Positions 50,959-60,825 are shown, counted from the first letter of the stretch. The stretch is 64,000 nt of DNA from Streptomyces abyssomicinicus (GCF_008974245.1 NZ_BBZI01000005.1:1288751-1352750), one strand, 5' to 3'. Numbers and translations are program-made. The notes: a model not told the origin generated them from the sequence alone.

Positions 50959-52032
50959 ATGAAGGCTCTCGTCCTGTCAGGTGGAGCCGGCACGCGACTG
51001 CGGCCGATCACCCACACGTCGGCCAAGCAGCTGGTGCCGGTGGCCAACAAGCCGGTTCTGTTCTACGGATTGGAATCCATCGCCGATGCGGGGATAACCG
51101 AGGTCGGGATGGTCGTCGGGGACACCGCCGAGGAGATCCGCGCCGCGGTCGGCGACGGCTCCGACTTCGGTCTCAAGGTGACGTACATCCCGCAGGAGAA
51201 GCCGCTGGGCCTGGCCCACGCGGTGCTGATCGCCCGGGACTTCCTCGGTGACGACGACTTCGTGATGTACCTCGGTGACAACTTCATCGTCGGCGGCATC
51301 AACGACATCGTCGACGACTTCCGCCACAACCGCCCCGCCGCCCAGATCCTGTTGACCAAGGTCCCCGACCCCCGTGCCTTCGGTGTCGCCGTGCTCGACG
51401 ACGCCGGGCGCGTGGTGGCGCTGGAGGAGAAGCCCGAGCAGCCCAAGAGCGATCTCGCGCTGGTCGGCGTCTACCTCTTCACGCCCAGGATCCACGAGGC
51501 GGTCCGCGCCATCGAGCCGTCCTGGCGCGGCGAACTGGAGATCACCCACGCCATTCAGCGGCTGATCGACGACCGGGCCGCCGTGCGGTCCACCGTCATC
51601 CAGGGGTACTGGAAGGACACCGGCAACGTCGTCGACATGCTCGAGGTCAACCGGATGGTCCTCGAGTCGCTGGAACCCCGCAACGACGGCGAGGTCGACG
51701 AGGCGAGCGAGACCGTCGGCCGGGTCGTCGTCGAGCCGGGCGCCCGGGTGACCCGTTCGCGGATCGTCGGCCCCGCGGTGATCGGCGCGGGAACCGTGGT
51801 CAGCGACTCGTACATCGGGCCGTTCACCTCGGTGGGGGAGAACTGCACCGTCAACGACAGCGAGCTGGAGTTCTCCATCGTGCTGCGTGACGCCACCATC
51901 TGCGGCGTCGGACGGATCGAGTCCTCCCTCATCGGCCGTCACGCCGAGGTGACCACCCAGGCCGCGCCCGGCGTGCCCAGTGCCCACCGTCTCGTTCTCG
52001 GCGACCACAGCAAGGTGCGAATCCACCCATGA
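50959..52032 (+). CDS. rmlA: glucose-1-phosphate thymidylyltransferase
   Basis: A 357-residue enzyme making dTDP-glucose from Glc-1-P and dTTP, first step of dTDP-L-rhamnose synthesis. Nucleotide-binding LSGGAGTRLRPIT and Lys in SAKQLVPVANKP are at the N-terminus, followed by YLGDNFI and EEKPEQPKSD. The C-terminal ~115 residues form hexapeptide-type beta-helix repeats (VVVEPGARVTRSRIVGPA...). This is the long StrD-like form (~355 aa), not the ~290-residue RmlA. Its stop overlaps rmlB (ATGA). Confidence 0.94.
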   Translation: MKALVLSGGAGTRLRPITHTSAKQLVPVANKPVLFYGLESIADAGITEVGMVVGDTAEEIRAAVGDGSDFGLKVTYIPQEKPLGLAHAVLIARDFLGDDDFVMYLGDNFIVGGINDIVDDFRHNRPAAQILLTKVPDPRAFGVAVLDDAGRVVALEEKPEQPKSDLALVGVYLFTPRIHEAVRAIEPSWRGELEITHAIQRLIDDRAAVRSTVIQGYWKDTGNVVDMLEVNRMVLESLEPRNDGEVDEASETVGRVVVEPGARVTRSRIVGPAVIGAGTVVSDSYIGPFTSVGENCTVNDSELEFSIVLRDATICGVGRIESSLIGRHAEVTTQAAPGVPSAHRLVLGDHSKVRIHP

Positions 52033-53024
52033 CCTCTTCCACTCCGACCTCCACCGGCCTGCTCGTCACCGGTGCCGCGGGTTTCATCGGCTCCACCTAC
52101 GTGCGGACCCTGCTCGCCGCCGAGGACAAGGCGGACCTGCGCATCACCGTGCTGGACAAGCTCACCTACGCCGGCACCCTGGACAACCTCCCGCTGGACC
52201 ACCCGCGTCTGGAGTTCGTCCAGGGCGACATCCGTGACGCCGAGCTCGTCGACAAGCTGATGGGCGCCGCCGACCAGGTCGTCCACTTCGCCGCCGAGTC
52301 CCATGTCGACCGGTCCATCGCCGGCGCGGCCGACTTCGTGCTCACCAACGTCGTCGGCACCCAGACGCTGCTGGACGCGGCGCTGCGGCACGGCGTGGGG
52401 CCGTTCGTGCACGTCTCCACCGACGAGGTGTACGGGTCCATCGAGACCGGATCCTGGCCGGAGACCCACCCGCTCGCCCCCAACTCGCCCTATTCGGCCT
52501 CCAAGGCGTCGTCCGACCTGCTCGCGCTCGCCTACCACCGGACCCACGGCATGGACGTCCGGGTCACCCGCTGCTCGAACAACTACGGGCCCCACCAGTT
52601 CCCCGAAAAGGTGATTCCGCTCTTCGTCACCAACCTCCTCGACGGGAAGAAGGTCCCGCTCTACGGGGACGGGCGCAACGTCCGGGACTGGCTGCACGTC
52701 GAGGACCACTGCCAGGGCGTGGAACTCGTCCGTACCAAGGGCCGCTCCGGCGAGGTCTACAACATCGGCGGAGGCACCGAGCTCTCCAACAAGGAGCTCA
52801 CCGGCCTGCTGCTGGACGCCTGCGGCGCGGGCTGGGAGATGGTCGAGTACGTCGAGGACCGCAAGGGACACGACCTGCGGTATTCGGTCGACTGGGGCAA
52901 GGCCCGCACCGAACTCGGCTACCATCCCCGGCACGACTTCCCCACCGGTCTCGCCGACACCGTCAAGTGGTACCGGGACAACCGGGGTTGGTGGGAGCCG
53001 TTGAAGGAACGGGCCGACGTCTGA
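52029..53024 (+). CDS. rmlB: dTDP-glucose 4,6-dehydratase
   Basis: A 331-residue extended SDR that converts dTDP-glucose to dTDP-4-keto-6-deoxyglucose. NAD+ motif GAAGFIGS, catalytic STDEVYG (Thr-Asp-Glu) and YSASK, plus RCSNNYGPHQFPEK and YGDGRNVRDWLHVEDH substrate motifs. It overlaps rmlA by 4 bp and is followed by rmlD 84 bp later. Confidence 0.95.
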   Translation: MTSSTPTSTGLLVTGAAGFIGSTYVRTLLAAEDKADLRITVLDKLTYAGTLDNLPLDHPRLEFVQGDIRDAELVDKLMGAADQVVHFAAESHVDRSIAGAADFVLTNVVGTQTLLDAALRHGVGPFVHVSTDEVYGSIETGSWPETHPLAPNSPYSASKASSDLLALAYHRTHGMDVRVTRCSNNYGPHQFPEKVIPLFVTNLLDGKKVPLYGDGRNVRDWLHVEDHCQGVELVRTKGRSGEVYNIGGGTELSNKELTGLLLDACGAGWEMVEYVEDRKGHDLRYSVDWGKARTELGYHPRHDFPTGLADTVKWYRDNRGWWEPLKERADV

Positions 53025-53108
53025 CCACGCGGGCCGCGACCGGCCGGCGGAGCACGGGTACGGCGGAGCACGGGAACCACGGAGCACGGGAACTACGGAG
53101 AAGCACGC

Positions 53109-53996
53109 ATGAAATGGCTCGTCACCGGCGCCTCGGGCATGCTCGGCCGGGACACCGTCGAGGCACTCGCCCGCCGCGGTGAGGAGGTGGTGGCCCTCGG
53201 ACGCGCCGAACTGGACATCACCCGTGAGGAGAAGGTCCGCGCCGCCCTCGGCGAACACCGCCCCGACGTGGTCGTCAACTGCGCCGCCTACACGGCGGTC
53301 GACGACGCGGAGCACGACGAGGCGGCCGCCCTGCGGATCAACGGCGACGGCCCCCGCGTCCTGGCCCGGACGTGCGCGCAGCAGGCCCCGACCCGGCTGG
53401 TCCACGTCTCCACCGACTACGTCTTCGACGGCGAGGCCCGCGAGACCCCCTACCCCGAGGACCACCCCACCGCCCCCCGCACCGCCTACGGCCGCACCAA
53501 ACTGGCCGGCGAGCGGGCGGTCCTCGCCGAACTGCCCGGACGGAGCGCCGTGGTACGCACCGCGTGGCTCTACGGCGTCCACGGCAGGAGCTTCGTCCGC
53601 ACCATGACCGAGCTCGAAGCACGCCGGGACACCCTCGACGTCGTCGCCGACCAGCGCGGCCAGCCCACCTGGAGCGCCGACGTCGCCGAGCGGATCGCCG
53701 AACTCGGCGTCCGGCTCGGCGGGGACGACCGGGACGCGACCGGGATCTTCCACGCCACCAGCTCCGGCGAGGCCACCTGGCACGAACTGGCCCAGGAGGT
53801 CTTCCGCCTCCTCGGCGCCGACCCGGCCCGGGTGCGCCCCGTCAGCAGCGAGGCGTTCCCCCGGCCCGCCCCCCGTCCCGCCTACAGCGCCCTCGCGCAC
53901 CACCGGTGGCGGCACCTCGGACTGCCGCCGTTGCGCGACTGGCGCACCGCCCTGCATGTTGCCCTTCCGCTCATCCGCAAGGAGTCCTGTTCGTGA
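53109..53996 (+). CDS. rmlD: dTDP-4-dehydrorhamnose reductase
   Basis: A 295-residue extended SDR carrying out the last step to dTDP-L-rhamnose. N-terminal WLVTGASGMLGRDTVEAL, then DVVVNCAAYTAVDDAE, STDYVFDGEA and YGRTKLAGE with the catalytic Tyr-Lys pair; the C-terminal GIFHATSSGEATWHELA is typical. Start ATG 53109. Its stop overlaps the next gene's GTG. Confidence 0.94.
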   Translation: MKWLVTGASGMLGRDTVEALARRGEEVVALGRAELDITREEKVRAALGEHRPDVVVNCAAYTAVDDAEHDEAAALRINGDGPRVLARTCAQQAPTRLVHVSTDYVFDGEARETPYPEDHPTAPRTAYGRTKLAGERAVLAELPGRSAVVRTAWLYGVHGRSFVRTMTELEARRDTLDVVADQRGQPTWSADVAERIAELGVRLGGDDRDATGIFHATSSGEATWHELAQEVFRLLGADPARVRPVSSEAFPRPAPRPAYSALAHHRWRHLGLPPLRDWRTALHVALPLIRKESCS

Positions 53997-54799
53997 AGCG
54001 CCACGAGTTCCTGAGGGAGCTCCACCAGACCTGCGCCAACCGGAACTACCTGGAGATCGGCGTCAACGACGGCCGCAGCCTCACCCTCTCCCGGGTCCCG
54101 AGCATCGCCGTCGACCCCGCCTTCAAGGTGGTCACCGAGATCCGCTGCGACGTCCACCTGGTGAAGGCCACCAGTGACGACTTCTTCGCCCGCGAGAACC
54201 CGCTGGGCCACCTGAAGGGCGGCCGTCACCCGCTGCGCAACATCGCCCGCAACCGCAGCCCGTTCGGCTACTGGCAGGACGTCACGCTGGACCTGTCGTT
54301 CATCGACGGGATGCACCTCTTCGAGTTCGCGCTGCGCGACTTCATCAACATCGAGAAGCACTCGGACTGGGCCAGCGTCATCGTCTTCGACGACATGCTG
54401 CCCCGCAACGTCGACGAGGCCGCCCGTGACCGCCACACCGGCGCGTGGACCGGCGACGTCTACAAGGTGGTCGAGATCCTCCGGCGCTACCGGCCCGACC
54501 TGCGGACCGTCCTGGTCGACACCCAGCCCACCGGCCAGCTCCTGGTCTTCGGCGCCGACCCGGCCAGCACGGTGCTGGAGGAGAAGTACGACGAGATCAT
54601 GGCCGAGTTCGACGTGCCGGACCCGCAGAAGGTGCCCGAGTCCATCCTGGACCGCACCACCGCGGTCCGGGCCGAGGACCTGCTGGGCGCCGGCTTCTGG
54701 AAGCCGCTGGTCCACGCCCGCAACCGCGGCACCAAGCGGGCCAAGGGCTGGGAGCAGCTGAGCAGGTCGCTGGACCGGCTGACCGGCGAGACCGGCTGA
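53993..54799 (+). CDS. class I SAM methyltransferase of the rml locus
   Basis: A 268-residue Methyltransf_24-like protein. SAM motif YLEIGVNDGRSL, a conserved DLSFIDGMHLFEFALRDF and VIVFDDMLPRN follow. Start is GTG 53993 with AAGGAG nine bases upstream, overlapping rmlD by 4 bp, so it is co-translated with the rhamnose genes. Methylation of a rhamnosyl or other glycan residue is a reasonable inference. Confidence 0.85.
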   Translation: MKRHEFLRELHQTCANRNYLEIGVNDGRSLTLSRVPSIAVDPAFKVVTEIRCDVHLVKATSDDFFARENPLGHLKGGRHPLRNIARNRSPFGYWQDVTLDLSFIDGMHLFEFALRDFINIEKHSDWASVIVFDDMLPRNVDEAARDRHTGAWTGDVYKVVEILRRYRPDLRTVLVDTQPTGQLLVFGADPASTVLEEKYDEIMAEFDVPDPQKVPESILDRTTAVRAEDLLGAGFWKPLVHARNRGTKRAKGWEQLSRSLDRLTGETG

Positions 54800-54808
54800 C
54801 CGGGCCCG

Positions 54809-54889
54809 GCCGGCCCCGCACGGGGCCGGCGGCGGCCCATGACGACGGCCGGGGCCCCCGCGGTGTCCGCGGGGGCCCCGGCCGTCGTC
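54809..54889. terminator. tandem hairpins between rml operon and rmlC
   Basis: A first hairpin (54809-54818 with 54821-54830) is followed by a perfect 23-bp stem (54841-54863 with 54867-54889) with a 3-nt loop. It separates the convergent methyltransferase and rmlC genes, one of the longest stems in the window. Confidence 0.8.
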
Positions 54890-54899
54890 GTGCGCGCCC

Positions 54900-55505
54900 T
54901 CACACGGACTCGTCGCCCCGCAGCTTCTCGTAGTACGCCACGCACTCCTCGTACACCGGCAGCAGGCTCGCCGCCCGCGCCTCGGCCAGCGACGGCGCCG
55001 CGGCGTCCTTCTCGGAGAGCACCGGCTCGATGCCGGCGGGCCACTCGATGCCCAGTGCGGGGTCGAGCGGATGCACACCGTGCTCGCGGCCGGGGGCGTA
55101 ACCCGTCGAGCACAGGTAGAGCACCGTGGCGTCGTCGGTGAGCGCCATGAACGCGTGCCCGATGCCCTCGGCGAGGAACACGGCGTGACGGTTGTCCTCG
55201 TCCAGCCGGACCGACTCCCAGCGCCCGAAGGTGGGGGAGCCGACCCGGATGTCCACCATCACGTCCAGCACCGCGCCGCTCGCACAGGTCACGTACTTGG
55301 CCTGCCCGGGCGGCACGTCCGCGAAGTGCAGCCCCCGCAGCACGCCCCGCCGGGAGACCGAGCAGTTCGCCTGGGCGAGCGACAGGTCGTACCCGGTGGC
55401 CTCGCGGAACTCCCGGCCCCGGAACCACTCGTGGAAGCTGCCCCGGTCGTCCGGGAAGACCTTCGGCTCCAGCAGCCAGGTCCCCTCGATGGTCAGCGGT
55501 CGCAC
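54900..55505 (-). CDS. rmlC: dTDP-4-dehydrorhamnose 3,5-epimerase
   Basis: A 201-residue cupin epimerase. Markers are FPDDRGSFHEWF, the catalytic His in RGLHFADVPPGQAKYV, DIRVGSPTFGRWESVRLD and GIGHAFMALTDDATVLYLCST. Start is GTG 55505, almost abutting the glycosyltransferase stop at 55510, so the two form one operon opposite rmlABD. It completes the rhamnose pathway. Confidence 0.94.
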   Translation of the reverse strand: MRPLTIEGTWLLEPKVFPDDRGSFHEWFRGREFREATGYDLSLAQANCSVSRRGVLRGLHFADVPPGQAKYVTCASGAVLDVMVDIRVGSPTFGRWESVRLDEDNRHAVFLAEGIGHAFMALTDDATVLYLCSTGYAPGREHGVHPLDPALGIEWPAGIEPVLSEKDAAAPSLAEARAASLLPVYEECVAYYEKLRGDESV

Positions 55506-55509
55506 GTGC

Positions 55510-57624
55510 TCATTCCCCCTTGTCCTCGGTCAGCCGCGCCCGCAGACCGGGCGCGAGTGTGTCCATCGCCTTCACCACCGCGCGGCGGGCCGGCAGCGGC
55601 AGCCGCCGCCCGAGCCGCAGCAGGACACCGCCCGGTGGACGCGCCGCCTGCGGCAGGGCCGCGTGGCCGACCCGCACCCCCTCGCCGGTCACCCGCAGCG
55701 TGACCGGCAGGAGCAGGAAACGGGGGGCGCCGGCGCGCGGGGCGGGCGCCAGGGCGGTCCGCAGCGGGACCGCCCGCGGCGCCCGGTCCAGGGGCAGCGC
55801 CGCCTCCAGCACCGAGACGGCCGCTCCGGCGTCCGGCGACGGGCTCCCCGGCGTCACGGTGCCCGGGGTCACGGTGCTCGGGGTCACTGCGGCCGGGGTC
55901 ACGGTGCCCGGGGTCACGGTGCCCGGTGTGAGGGTGCCCGGCGCCTCCAGCGCGGCCGTGCCGGCCGGGCCGGTCAGCCGCAGCAGCACCTCGGTGACGT
56001 CCGGCACGTGCAGCGGCAGCGTCGCGCGGAGGCGGCCGTCGGCCACCGTGACGGCGGAAGGGGAGAGCCGGTCGAGGCGGAGGTTCCTGGAAGCCTTGTC
56101 GACGTCCAGCGACAGGGTGTCGCGGACCGTCCAGTAGGGCAGGACCACGCTGCCCGCCGTCACCGCGGCGTTCTGGGCCGGGCGCGGAGCCCCCGCGGCC
56201 GGGTCGATCCGGCACTCGCGGGCCCAGCCGCCCATCTTCACGCGGACGAACAGGTCCCACAGCCCCGGCCGCAGCGGGGACCCGCCCGCGGCCACCACCG
56301 GATCCACCGCCACCGAGGCCCGTACCCGCAGCCCCACTCCGCCCGCGGCACCGGAGCCCTCCCCGGCCGGCTCCCTCTCCCGCGTCACCTCGACCGGCAG
56401 ATAGTACTGGGCCGCCGTCGCCCGCTCGCGCACCACCACGTCCACGCCCGCCGAAGCGAACCGCGCGGTGGTGTCGGCCAGCACCCAGGCGATCGCCGCC
56501 GGCACGTCCTCGGGCGCGCCCTCGGGCGGGGTGTGGGCGCCGTCGGCCGGGAAGACCATGGGCGCGCCGTCCGCCGTGTAACCGGCCGTCAGGTCGAACC
56601 GCAGCACGCCCTTGTCCCACCGGACCGCCCCGGCGGCGGCCTGCGGGGTGAGCGAGGCCTCCCATTCGGCGAAGGCCAGGGTGTCCTCGTACCGCCCGGC
56701 GGCGACCAGCGCCGCCACCACCCGCTGGGTGGGGGCCAGGGGAGCGGCCACCGACGGGCCGAACCGCTCGTTGATCACGTCGCGGATCTCACCGAACATC
56801 TCGCGGCGGTAGTCGTCCGGCAGGACCAGCAGCCGCTTGCCCCGCATCCGTTCGACCATCTCGTTGCGCAGCCAGCGGCGGTACATCCGGTCGCGCAGCT
56901 CACCCGGTTCGGTGTACCGCTCGACCACGTCGAGCGCCTCCCGCAGGTTCTTGAAGTAGCCCACCGGGTCGAAGCGCTGGAACCCGGCGTTCGAGGCGTC
57001 CTCGCGCTTGACGTGGTAGTAGCAGACGTAGTCGCTCAGCACCGACACGGTCTCGGCCCGCAGATACGCCTCGGCGATGAACACGTGGTCCTCGAGCCGG
57101 CGACGGCCCTCCGGGAAGCGCAGCCCGATCCGGTCCAGGAAGGCGCGCCGGAACATCTTGTGCGGCGTCAGACTGTCCATCAGCGGCGCGTTCTCGACGG
57201 TCGCCCGCGGATGGTTCCGCCGGAACAGCTCCACCGGCACCGGCCGGCCCTTTCCGGCCATCTTGCCGACCACGACGTCCGCGTCGTTCTTCACGGCGTA
57301 CTCGTACATGCGCTCGAGGGCTTCGTCGCCGAGGTAGTCGTCGTTGTCGACGAACATCACGTACTCGCCCCGCGACGCCTCGATCCCGACGTTGCGCGGC
57401 TTGCCCGACCAGCCCGAGGGCTCCTGGTGGATCACCTGGATGTGGGGGTGCTCGGCGGCCAGCGCGTCCAGCAGGGCGGGCGTCCCGTCCGTCGACCCGT
57501 CGTCGACGAAGACGGCCTCGAACTCGCCGGGTGGCAGGGACTGCCGCAGGAGCGAGTCGACGCAGTCCTCGATGTACGGACCGGGGTTGTACACCGGGAC
57601 GACCACACTGACCTTGACGGACAT
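55510..57624 (-). CDS. GT2 glycosyltransferase with C-terminal beta-rich region
   Basis: A 704-residue protein. Residues about 1-220 are a GT-A (GT2) domain: VSVVVPVYNPGPYIEDCVDSL, FVDDGSTDGTP, MFVDNDDYLGDEAL and the acceptor region EDHVFIAEAYL. Residues about 230-345 are helical (poly-glycerol/teichoic-acid-transferase-like). The rest is a set of beta-sandwich segments seen in Streptomyces cell-wall GTs, interrupted by a Pro/Thr/Val repeat (about 560-590). Start is ATG 57624; GTG 57633 is closer to GAGGAG. It likely builds a rhamnose-containing or teichoic-type wall polymer. Confidence 0.88.
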   Translation of the reverse strand: MSVKVSVVVPVYNPGPYIEDCVDSLLRQSLPPGEFEAVFVDDGSTDGTPALLDALAAEHPHIQVIHQEPSGWSGKPRNVGIEASRGEYVMFVDNDDYLGDEALERMYEYAVKNDADVVVGKMAGKGRPVPVELFRRNHPRATVENAPLMDSLTPHKMFRRAFLDRIGLRFPEGRRRLEDHVFIAEAYLRAETVSVLSDYVCYYHVKREDASNAGFQRFDPVGYFKNLREALDVVERYTEPGELRDRMYRRWLRNEMVERMRGKRLLVLPDDYRREMFGEIRDVINERFGPSVAAPLAPTQRVVAALVAAGRYEDTLAFAEWEASLTPQAAAGAVRWDKGVLRFDLTAGYTADGAPMVFPADGAHTPPEGAPEDVPAAIAWVLADTTARFASAGVDVVVRERATAAQYYLPVEVTREREPAGEGSGAAGGVGLRVRASVAVDPVVAAGGSPLRPGLWDLFVRVKMGGWARECRIDPAAGAPRPAQNAAVTAGSVVLPYWTVRDTLSLDVDKASRNLRLDRLSPSAVTVADGRLRATLPLHVPDVTEVLLRLTGPAGTAALEAPGTLTPGTVTPGTVTPAAVTPSTVTPGTVTPGSPSPDAGAAVSVLEAALPLDRAPRAVPLRTALAPAPRAGAPRFLLLPVTLRVTGEGVRVGHAALPQAARPPGGVLLRLGRRLPLPARRAVVKAMDTLAPGLRARLTEDKGE
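55853..55942. repeat. 15-bp coding tandem repeat, six units
   Basis: Six units of gtcacggtgcccggg with substitutions encode Pro-Gly-Thr-Val-Thr pentapeptides in the glycosyltransferase, in a linker between beta domains. Confidence 0.8.
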
Positions 57625-57818
57625 GCGTTTCACAAGCTCCTCGAGAGACGACCGTGGGGCGAACCTACCGTGAGGCGGAAGTCCTCCCAGGCCGGTCGCC
57701 CGCACCGGAAAATGTGCTGCCCTGCTCCTCTCCGGACCCTACACTCGCATCAACCCCCAGGGGCGCAAGGCCTGTTGACGGCCGGTTCGCGTCGTTCGGC
57801 GCGCCCTGGAGGACGACC
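57625..57818. other. upstream region of the glycosyltransferase
   Basis: Divergent gap without a convincing gene. It holds the AT-richer GAAAATGTGCTG at 57708-57719, also found upstream of the sigma gene (41543-41554), and a TACACT -10-like hexamer near 57740. Confidence 0.4.
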
Positions 57819-57959
57819 GTGACGAGTGAAGGGGGACAGGCCGTGCGTCAGCGCTCCGTTGCCGTCGTTCCCCGTTCGCGGTACGAGGTGATCCTGGTGT
57901 CCCCGGTGCTCCGGCGCCCGCTGCGCGGCCGGCGCCGGAAGTCCGCCACGTCCCGCTGA
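57819..57959 (+). CDS. possible small basic protein
   Basis: A 46-residue frame, start GTG 57819 with GGAGG six bases upstream. It has an Arg-rich C-terminus (LRRPLRGRRRKSATSR) and no recognised family. It lies 87 bp upstream of the EF-G paralogue. The good ribosome site argues for translation; the short length argues for caution. Confidence 0.4.
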   Translation: MTSEGGQAVRQRSVAVVPRSRYEVILVSPVLRRPLRGRRRKSATSR

Positions 57960-58046
57960 ACCACGTCCGCCCACGCGGCGTGGCGCGGTCGTGGCGGTGA
58001 TCGCGCGTCCGAAGGACCGGATCATCCTCCAGAAAGGCCGCAGGCC

Positions 58047-60104
58047 GTGCGCAACGACCTCACCCGCCAGCCCGCCCCCTCCCTCGCCACCGTCCGCAAC
58101 CTCGGCGTCCTGGCCCACGTGGACGCGGGCAAGACCACCGTGACCGAGCGGATCCTCTACGCCACGGGCGCCGTCCACCGGCGCGGCGAGGTGCACGAGG
58201 GCACCACCGTCACCGACTTCGACGCCCAGGAGCGCGAGCGGGGCATCACCATCTTCGCCGCCGCCGTCAGCTGCGCGTGGAAGGGCTGCCGGATCAACCT
58301 GATCGACACGCCGGGCCACGTCGACTTCGCCGACGAGGTGGAGCGCTCGCTGCGCGTGCTGGACGGCGCGGTCGTGGTCCTCGACGCGGTGGCCGGGGTC
58401 GAGCCGCAGAGCGAGGCGGTGTGGCGGCAGGCCGACCGGCACGGCGTGCCCAGGATCGTCCTCGTCAACAAGATGGACCGGGCCGGCGCCGACCTCGACG
58501 CCGCCGTGGCCTCGATCCGCGAGCGGCTGCATCCCGCGCCGCTGGCGGTCCAGCTGCCCGTGGGCGCGGAGGACGGCTTCCGGGGCGTCGTCGACCTGCT
58601 CGGCATGAGGGCGCTGGTGTGGCCCGACGGCGCCGAGGAGCCCGTGGAGGAGCCCGTTCCCCCGCAGTTGCTCGCCGAGGCCGCACGGCGGCGCCGCGTG
58701 CTGGAGGAGGCCGTGGCCGAACTGCACGCCGGGGCGCTCGAGGAGTTCTGCGAACGCGGGACGCTCACCGGGCCCGCCCTGCGCGCGGCGCTGCGCGACC
58801 TCACCCGCACGGGTGACGCCGTCGTGGTGCTCTGCGGCTCCGCCTACCGCGACAAGGGGGTCGAGCCGCTGCTGGACGCGGTCGCCGACTACCTGCCGTC
58901 CCCGCTCGACCTGCCGCCGGTGGCGGGCAGCTGGGAGGGCGCCGAGGTGCGGCGGGAGGCCGACCCCGCGGGACCGCTGGCCGCGCTGGCGTTCAAGGTG
59001 AACGCGACCGCGACCGGCAGGCTGACCAGCCTGCGGATCTACTCGGGCACCCTGCGGAAGGGGGACGTCGTGCGGGACACGGCCACGGGCCGGACGGAGC
59101 GCGTCGCGCGGGTGCTGCGGCTGCGCGCCGACCGGTACGGCGAGGTCGACGCCGCGGTGGCCGGCGACATCGTCGCCGTCGCGGGCCCCAAGGGCGTGCG
59201 GGCCGGGGCGACGCTGTGCGACCGGGAGCACCCGTTGGTGCTGGAACCGCCCGCGCCGGCCGATCCGGTGGTCTCGGTTGCCGTCGAGGCCGTCCGCTCC
59301 ACCGACACCGGACGCCTCGCCGAGGCGCTCGCCCGCCTCGCCGAGGAGGACCCGTCGCTGACGGTCCGCACCGACCCGGAGACCGGGCAGACCCTGCTGT
59401 CCGGCATGGGCGAACTGCACCTGGAGGTGGCCGTGGAGAAGATCCGCCGGTCCGGCGGGCCGGACCTCACGGTCGGACGGCCGAGGGTGGCCTTCCGGGA
59501 GACGGTGGCCGGCGGCATCGCCGGGTTCGTCCACCGGCACGTCAAACAGGACGGCGGGGCCGGGCAGTTCGCGCACGTCGTGCTCGACGTCGAGCCGCTG
59601 GACGGTTCCGGGTTCGAGTTCCGGTCGACCGTGACCGGGGGGCGGGTGCCGCAGGAGTACGTGCGCGCGGTGGAGGCGGGGTGCCGGGACGCCCTGGTGG
59701 ACGGTCCGCTGGGCGGGCATCCGGTGACCGGCCTGCGGGTCGTCCTCACCGACGGCGCCACGCACGTGAAGGACTCGTCGGAGACCGCCTTCCGCACGGC
59801 CGGGCGGGCGGGGCTGCGGGCGGCGCTGCGGGCCTGCCGCGTCGCGCTGCTGGAACCGGTCGCCGAGGTCACCGTCACGGTGCCCGCCGACCACCTCGGC
59901 GGCGTGCTCGGCGATCTGGCCGCCCGGCGCGGCCGGGTGCACGGCTCCGAGGCCCGGGGCGGGACGGCCGTGGTGAGCGCGGTGGTCCCGCTGGCGGAGC
60001 TGTTCGGCTACTCGGCCTCGCTGCGGGGCCGGACCCGGGGCCGGGGGGCCTTCGTCTCCCGCCCGGCCGGCTACGCCCCGGCTCCGGCGCCGGTCACGGG
60101 CTGA
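58047..60104 (+). CDS. elongation factor G-like translational GTPase (paralogue)
   Basis: A 685-residue GTPase with the five-domain EF-G/TetM layout. G1 is [10 protein letters not shown]2 region RGITI, G3 DTPGHVDF, G4 NKMD and G5 CGSAY. Domain II, III (GMGELHLEV), IV ([15 protein letters not shown]) and V ([12 protein letters not shown]) follow. It lacks str-operon neighbours (rpsL, rpsG, tuf), so it is a secondary EF-G/FusB-like or ribosome-protection-type protein, not the housekeeping fusA. Start GTG 58047, GAAAGG about ten bases upstream. Its role (ribosome rescue, antibiotic protection) is open. Confidence 0.9.
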   Translation: MRNDLTRQPAPSLATVRNLGVLAHVDAGKTTVTERILYATGAVHRRGEVHEGTTVTDFDAQERERGITIFAAAVSCAWKGCRINLIDTPGHVDFADEVERSLRVLDGAVVVLDAVAGVEPQSEAVWRQADRHGVPRIVLVNKMDRAGADLDAAVASIRERLHPAPLAVQLPVGAEDGFRGVVDLLGMRALVWPDGAEEPVEEPVPPQLLAEAARRRRVLEEAVAELHAGALEEFCERGTLTGPALRAALRDLTRTGDAVVVLCGSAYRDKGVEPLLDAVADYLPSPLDLPPVAGSWEGAEVRREADPAGPLAALAFKVNATATGRLTSLRIYSGTLRKGDVVRDTATGRTERVARVLRLRADRYGEVDAAVAGDIVAVAGPKGVRAGATLCDREHPLVLEPPAPADPVVSVAVEAVRSTDTGRLAEALARLAEEDPSLTVRTDPETGQTLLSGMGELHLEVAVEKIRRSGGPDLTVGRPRVAFRETVAGGIAGFVHRHVKQDGGAGQFAHVVLDVEPLDGSGFEFRSTVTGGRVPQEYVRAVEAGCRDALVDGPLGGHPVTGLRVVLTDGATHVKDSSETAFRTAGRAGLRAALRACRVALLEPVAEVTVTVPADHLGGVLGDLAARRGRVHGSEARGGTAVVSAVVPLAELFGYSASLRGRTRGRGAFVSRPAGYAPAPAPVTG

Positions 60105-60132
60105 GCGGGACCGGCGGGGCGCGTGCCGGCAC

Positions 60133-60165
60133 GGCCGCGCCCCGCCGGGTGGGCGGGGCGCGGCC
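60133..60165. terminator. hairpin after the EF-G paralogue
   Basis: A 14-bp perfect stem (60133-60146 with 60152-60165) with a 5-nt loop, between the convergent EF-G and response-regulator genes. Confidence 0.75.
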
Positions 60166-60174
60166 CCGGTCGCC

Positions 60175-60825
60175 TCAGCCGCCCAGGATGCCCCGCCGGT
60201 AACCCGCCGCGACCGCCGCCGCGCGGTCGTTCACGCCGAGCTTCGCGTACAGATGGGTGAGATGGGTCTTCACCGTGGCCTCGCTGATGAACAGCTCGCG
60301 GGCGATCTCCCGGTTGGAGGTGCCCCGGGCGACCAGCGCCAGCACCTCCCGCTCGCGCGCGGAGAGCGGCTCGTTGCCCGGAGCGCGGACCGCCGAGACC
60401 AGACGCGAGGCCACGGCGGGGGAGAGCACCGTGCGGCCCTCCGCCGCCGCCCGCACACCGGCCAGCAGTTCGTCGCGCGGGGCGTCCTTGAGCAGGTAAC
60501 CGGTCGCCCCCGCCTCGATGGCCGGCAGGGTGTCGGAATCGGTGTCGTAGGTGGTGAGGACCATGACCTTGGCGCGGATGCCGCGACGCGTCAGCTCGGC
60601 GATGGCCGGCACCCCGCCGCCACCGGGCATCCGCAGGTCCATCAGGACCACGTCCGGGTCGAGTTCGGCGGCCAGCGCCACCGCCCGGACCCCGTCGGCC
60701 GCCTCCCCGAGCACCCGGAAGCCCGGAGCGGCCTCGAACAGAGCGCGCAGACCGTCCCTCACGACGGGATGGTCGTCGACGACCAGCAAGGTGATTCCGG
60801 TCCGGCCGGACGTCTCATCGCTCAT
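60175..60825 (-). CDS. NarL/LuxR-type response regulator
   Basis: A 216-residue regulator. The receiver domain has VVDDHP at the acidic pocket, the phosphoacceptor Asp63 in VLMDLRMPGG and Lys in YLLKDAP. The C-terminal LuxR HTH is LSAREREVLALVARGTSNREI and onward. It overlaps the kinase gene by 11 bp and is the last gene of the ATPase-permease-kinase-regulator operon, so it probably controls that exporter. Confidence 0.94.
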   Translation of the reverse strand: MSDETSGRTGITLLVVDDHPVVRDGLRALFEAAPGFRVLGEAADGVRAVALAAELDPDVVLMDLRMPGGGGVPAIAELTRRGIRAKVMVLTTYDTDSDTLPAIEAGATGYLLKDAPRDELLAGVRAAAEGRTVLSPAVASRLVSAVRAPGNEPLSAREREVLALVARGTSNREIARELFISEATVKTHLTHLYAKLGVNDRAAAVAAGYRRGILGG

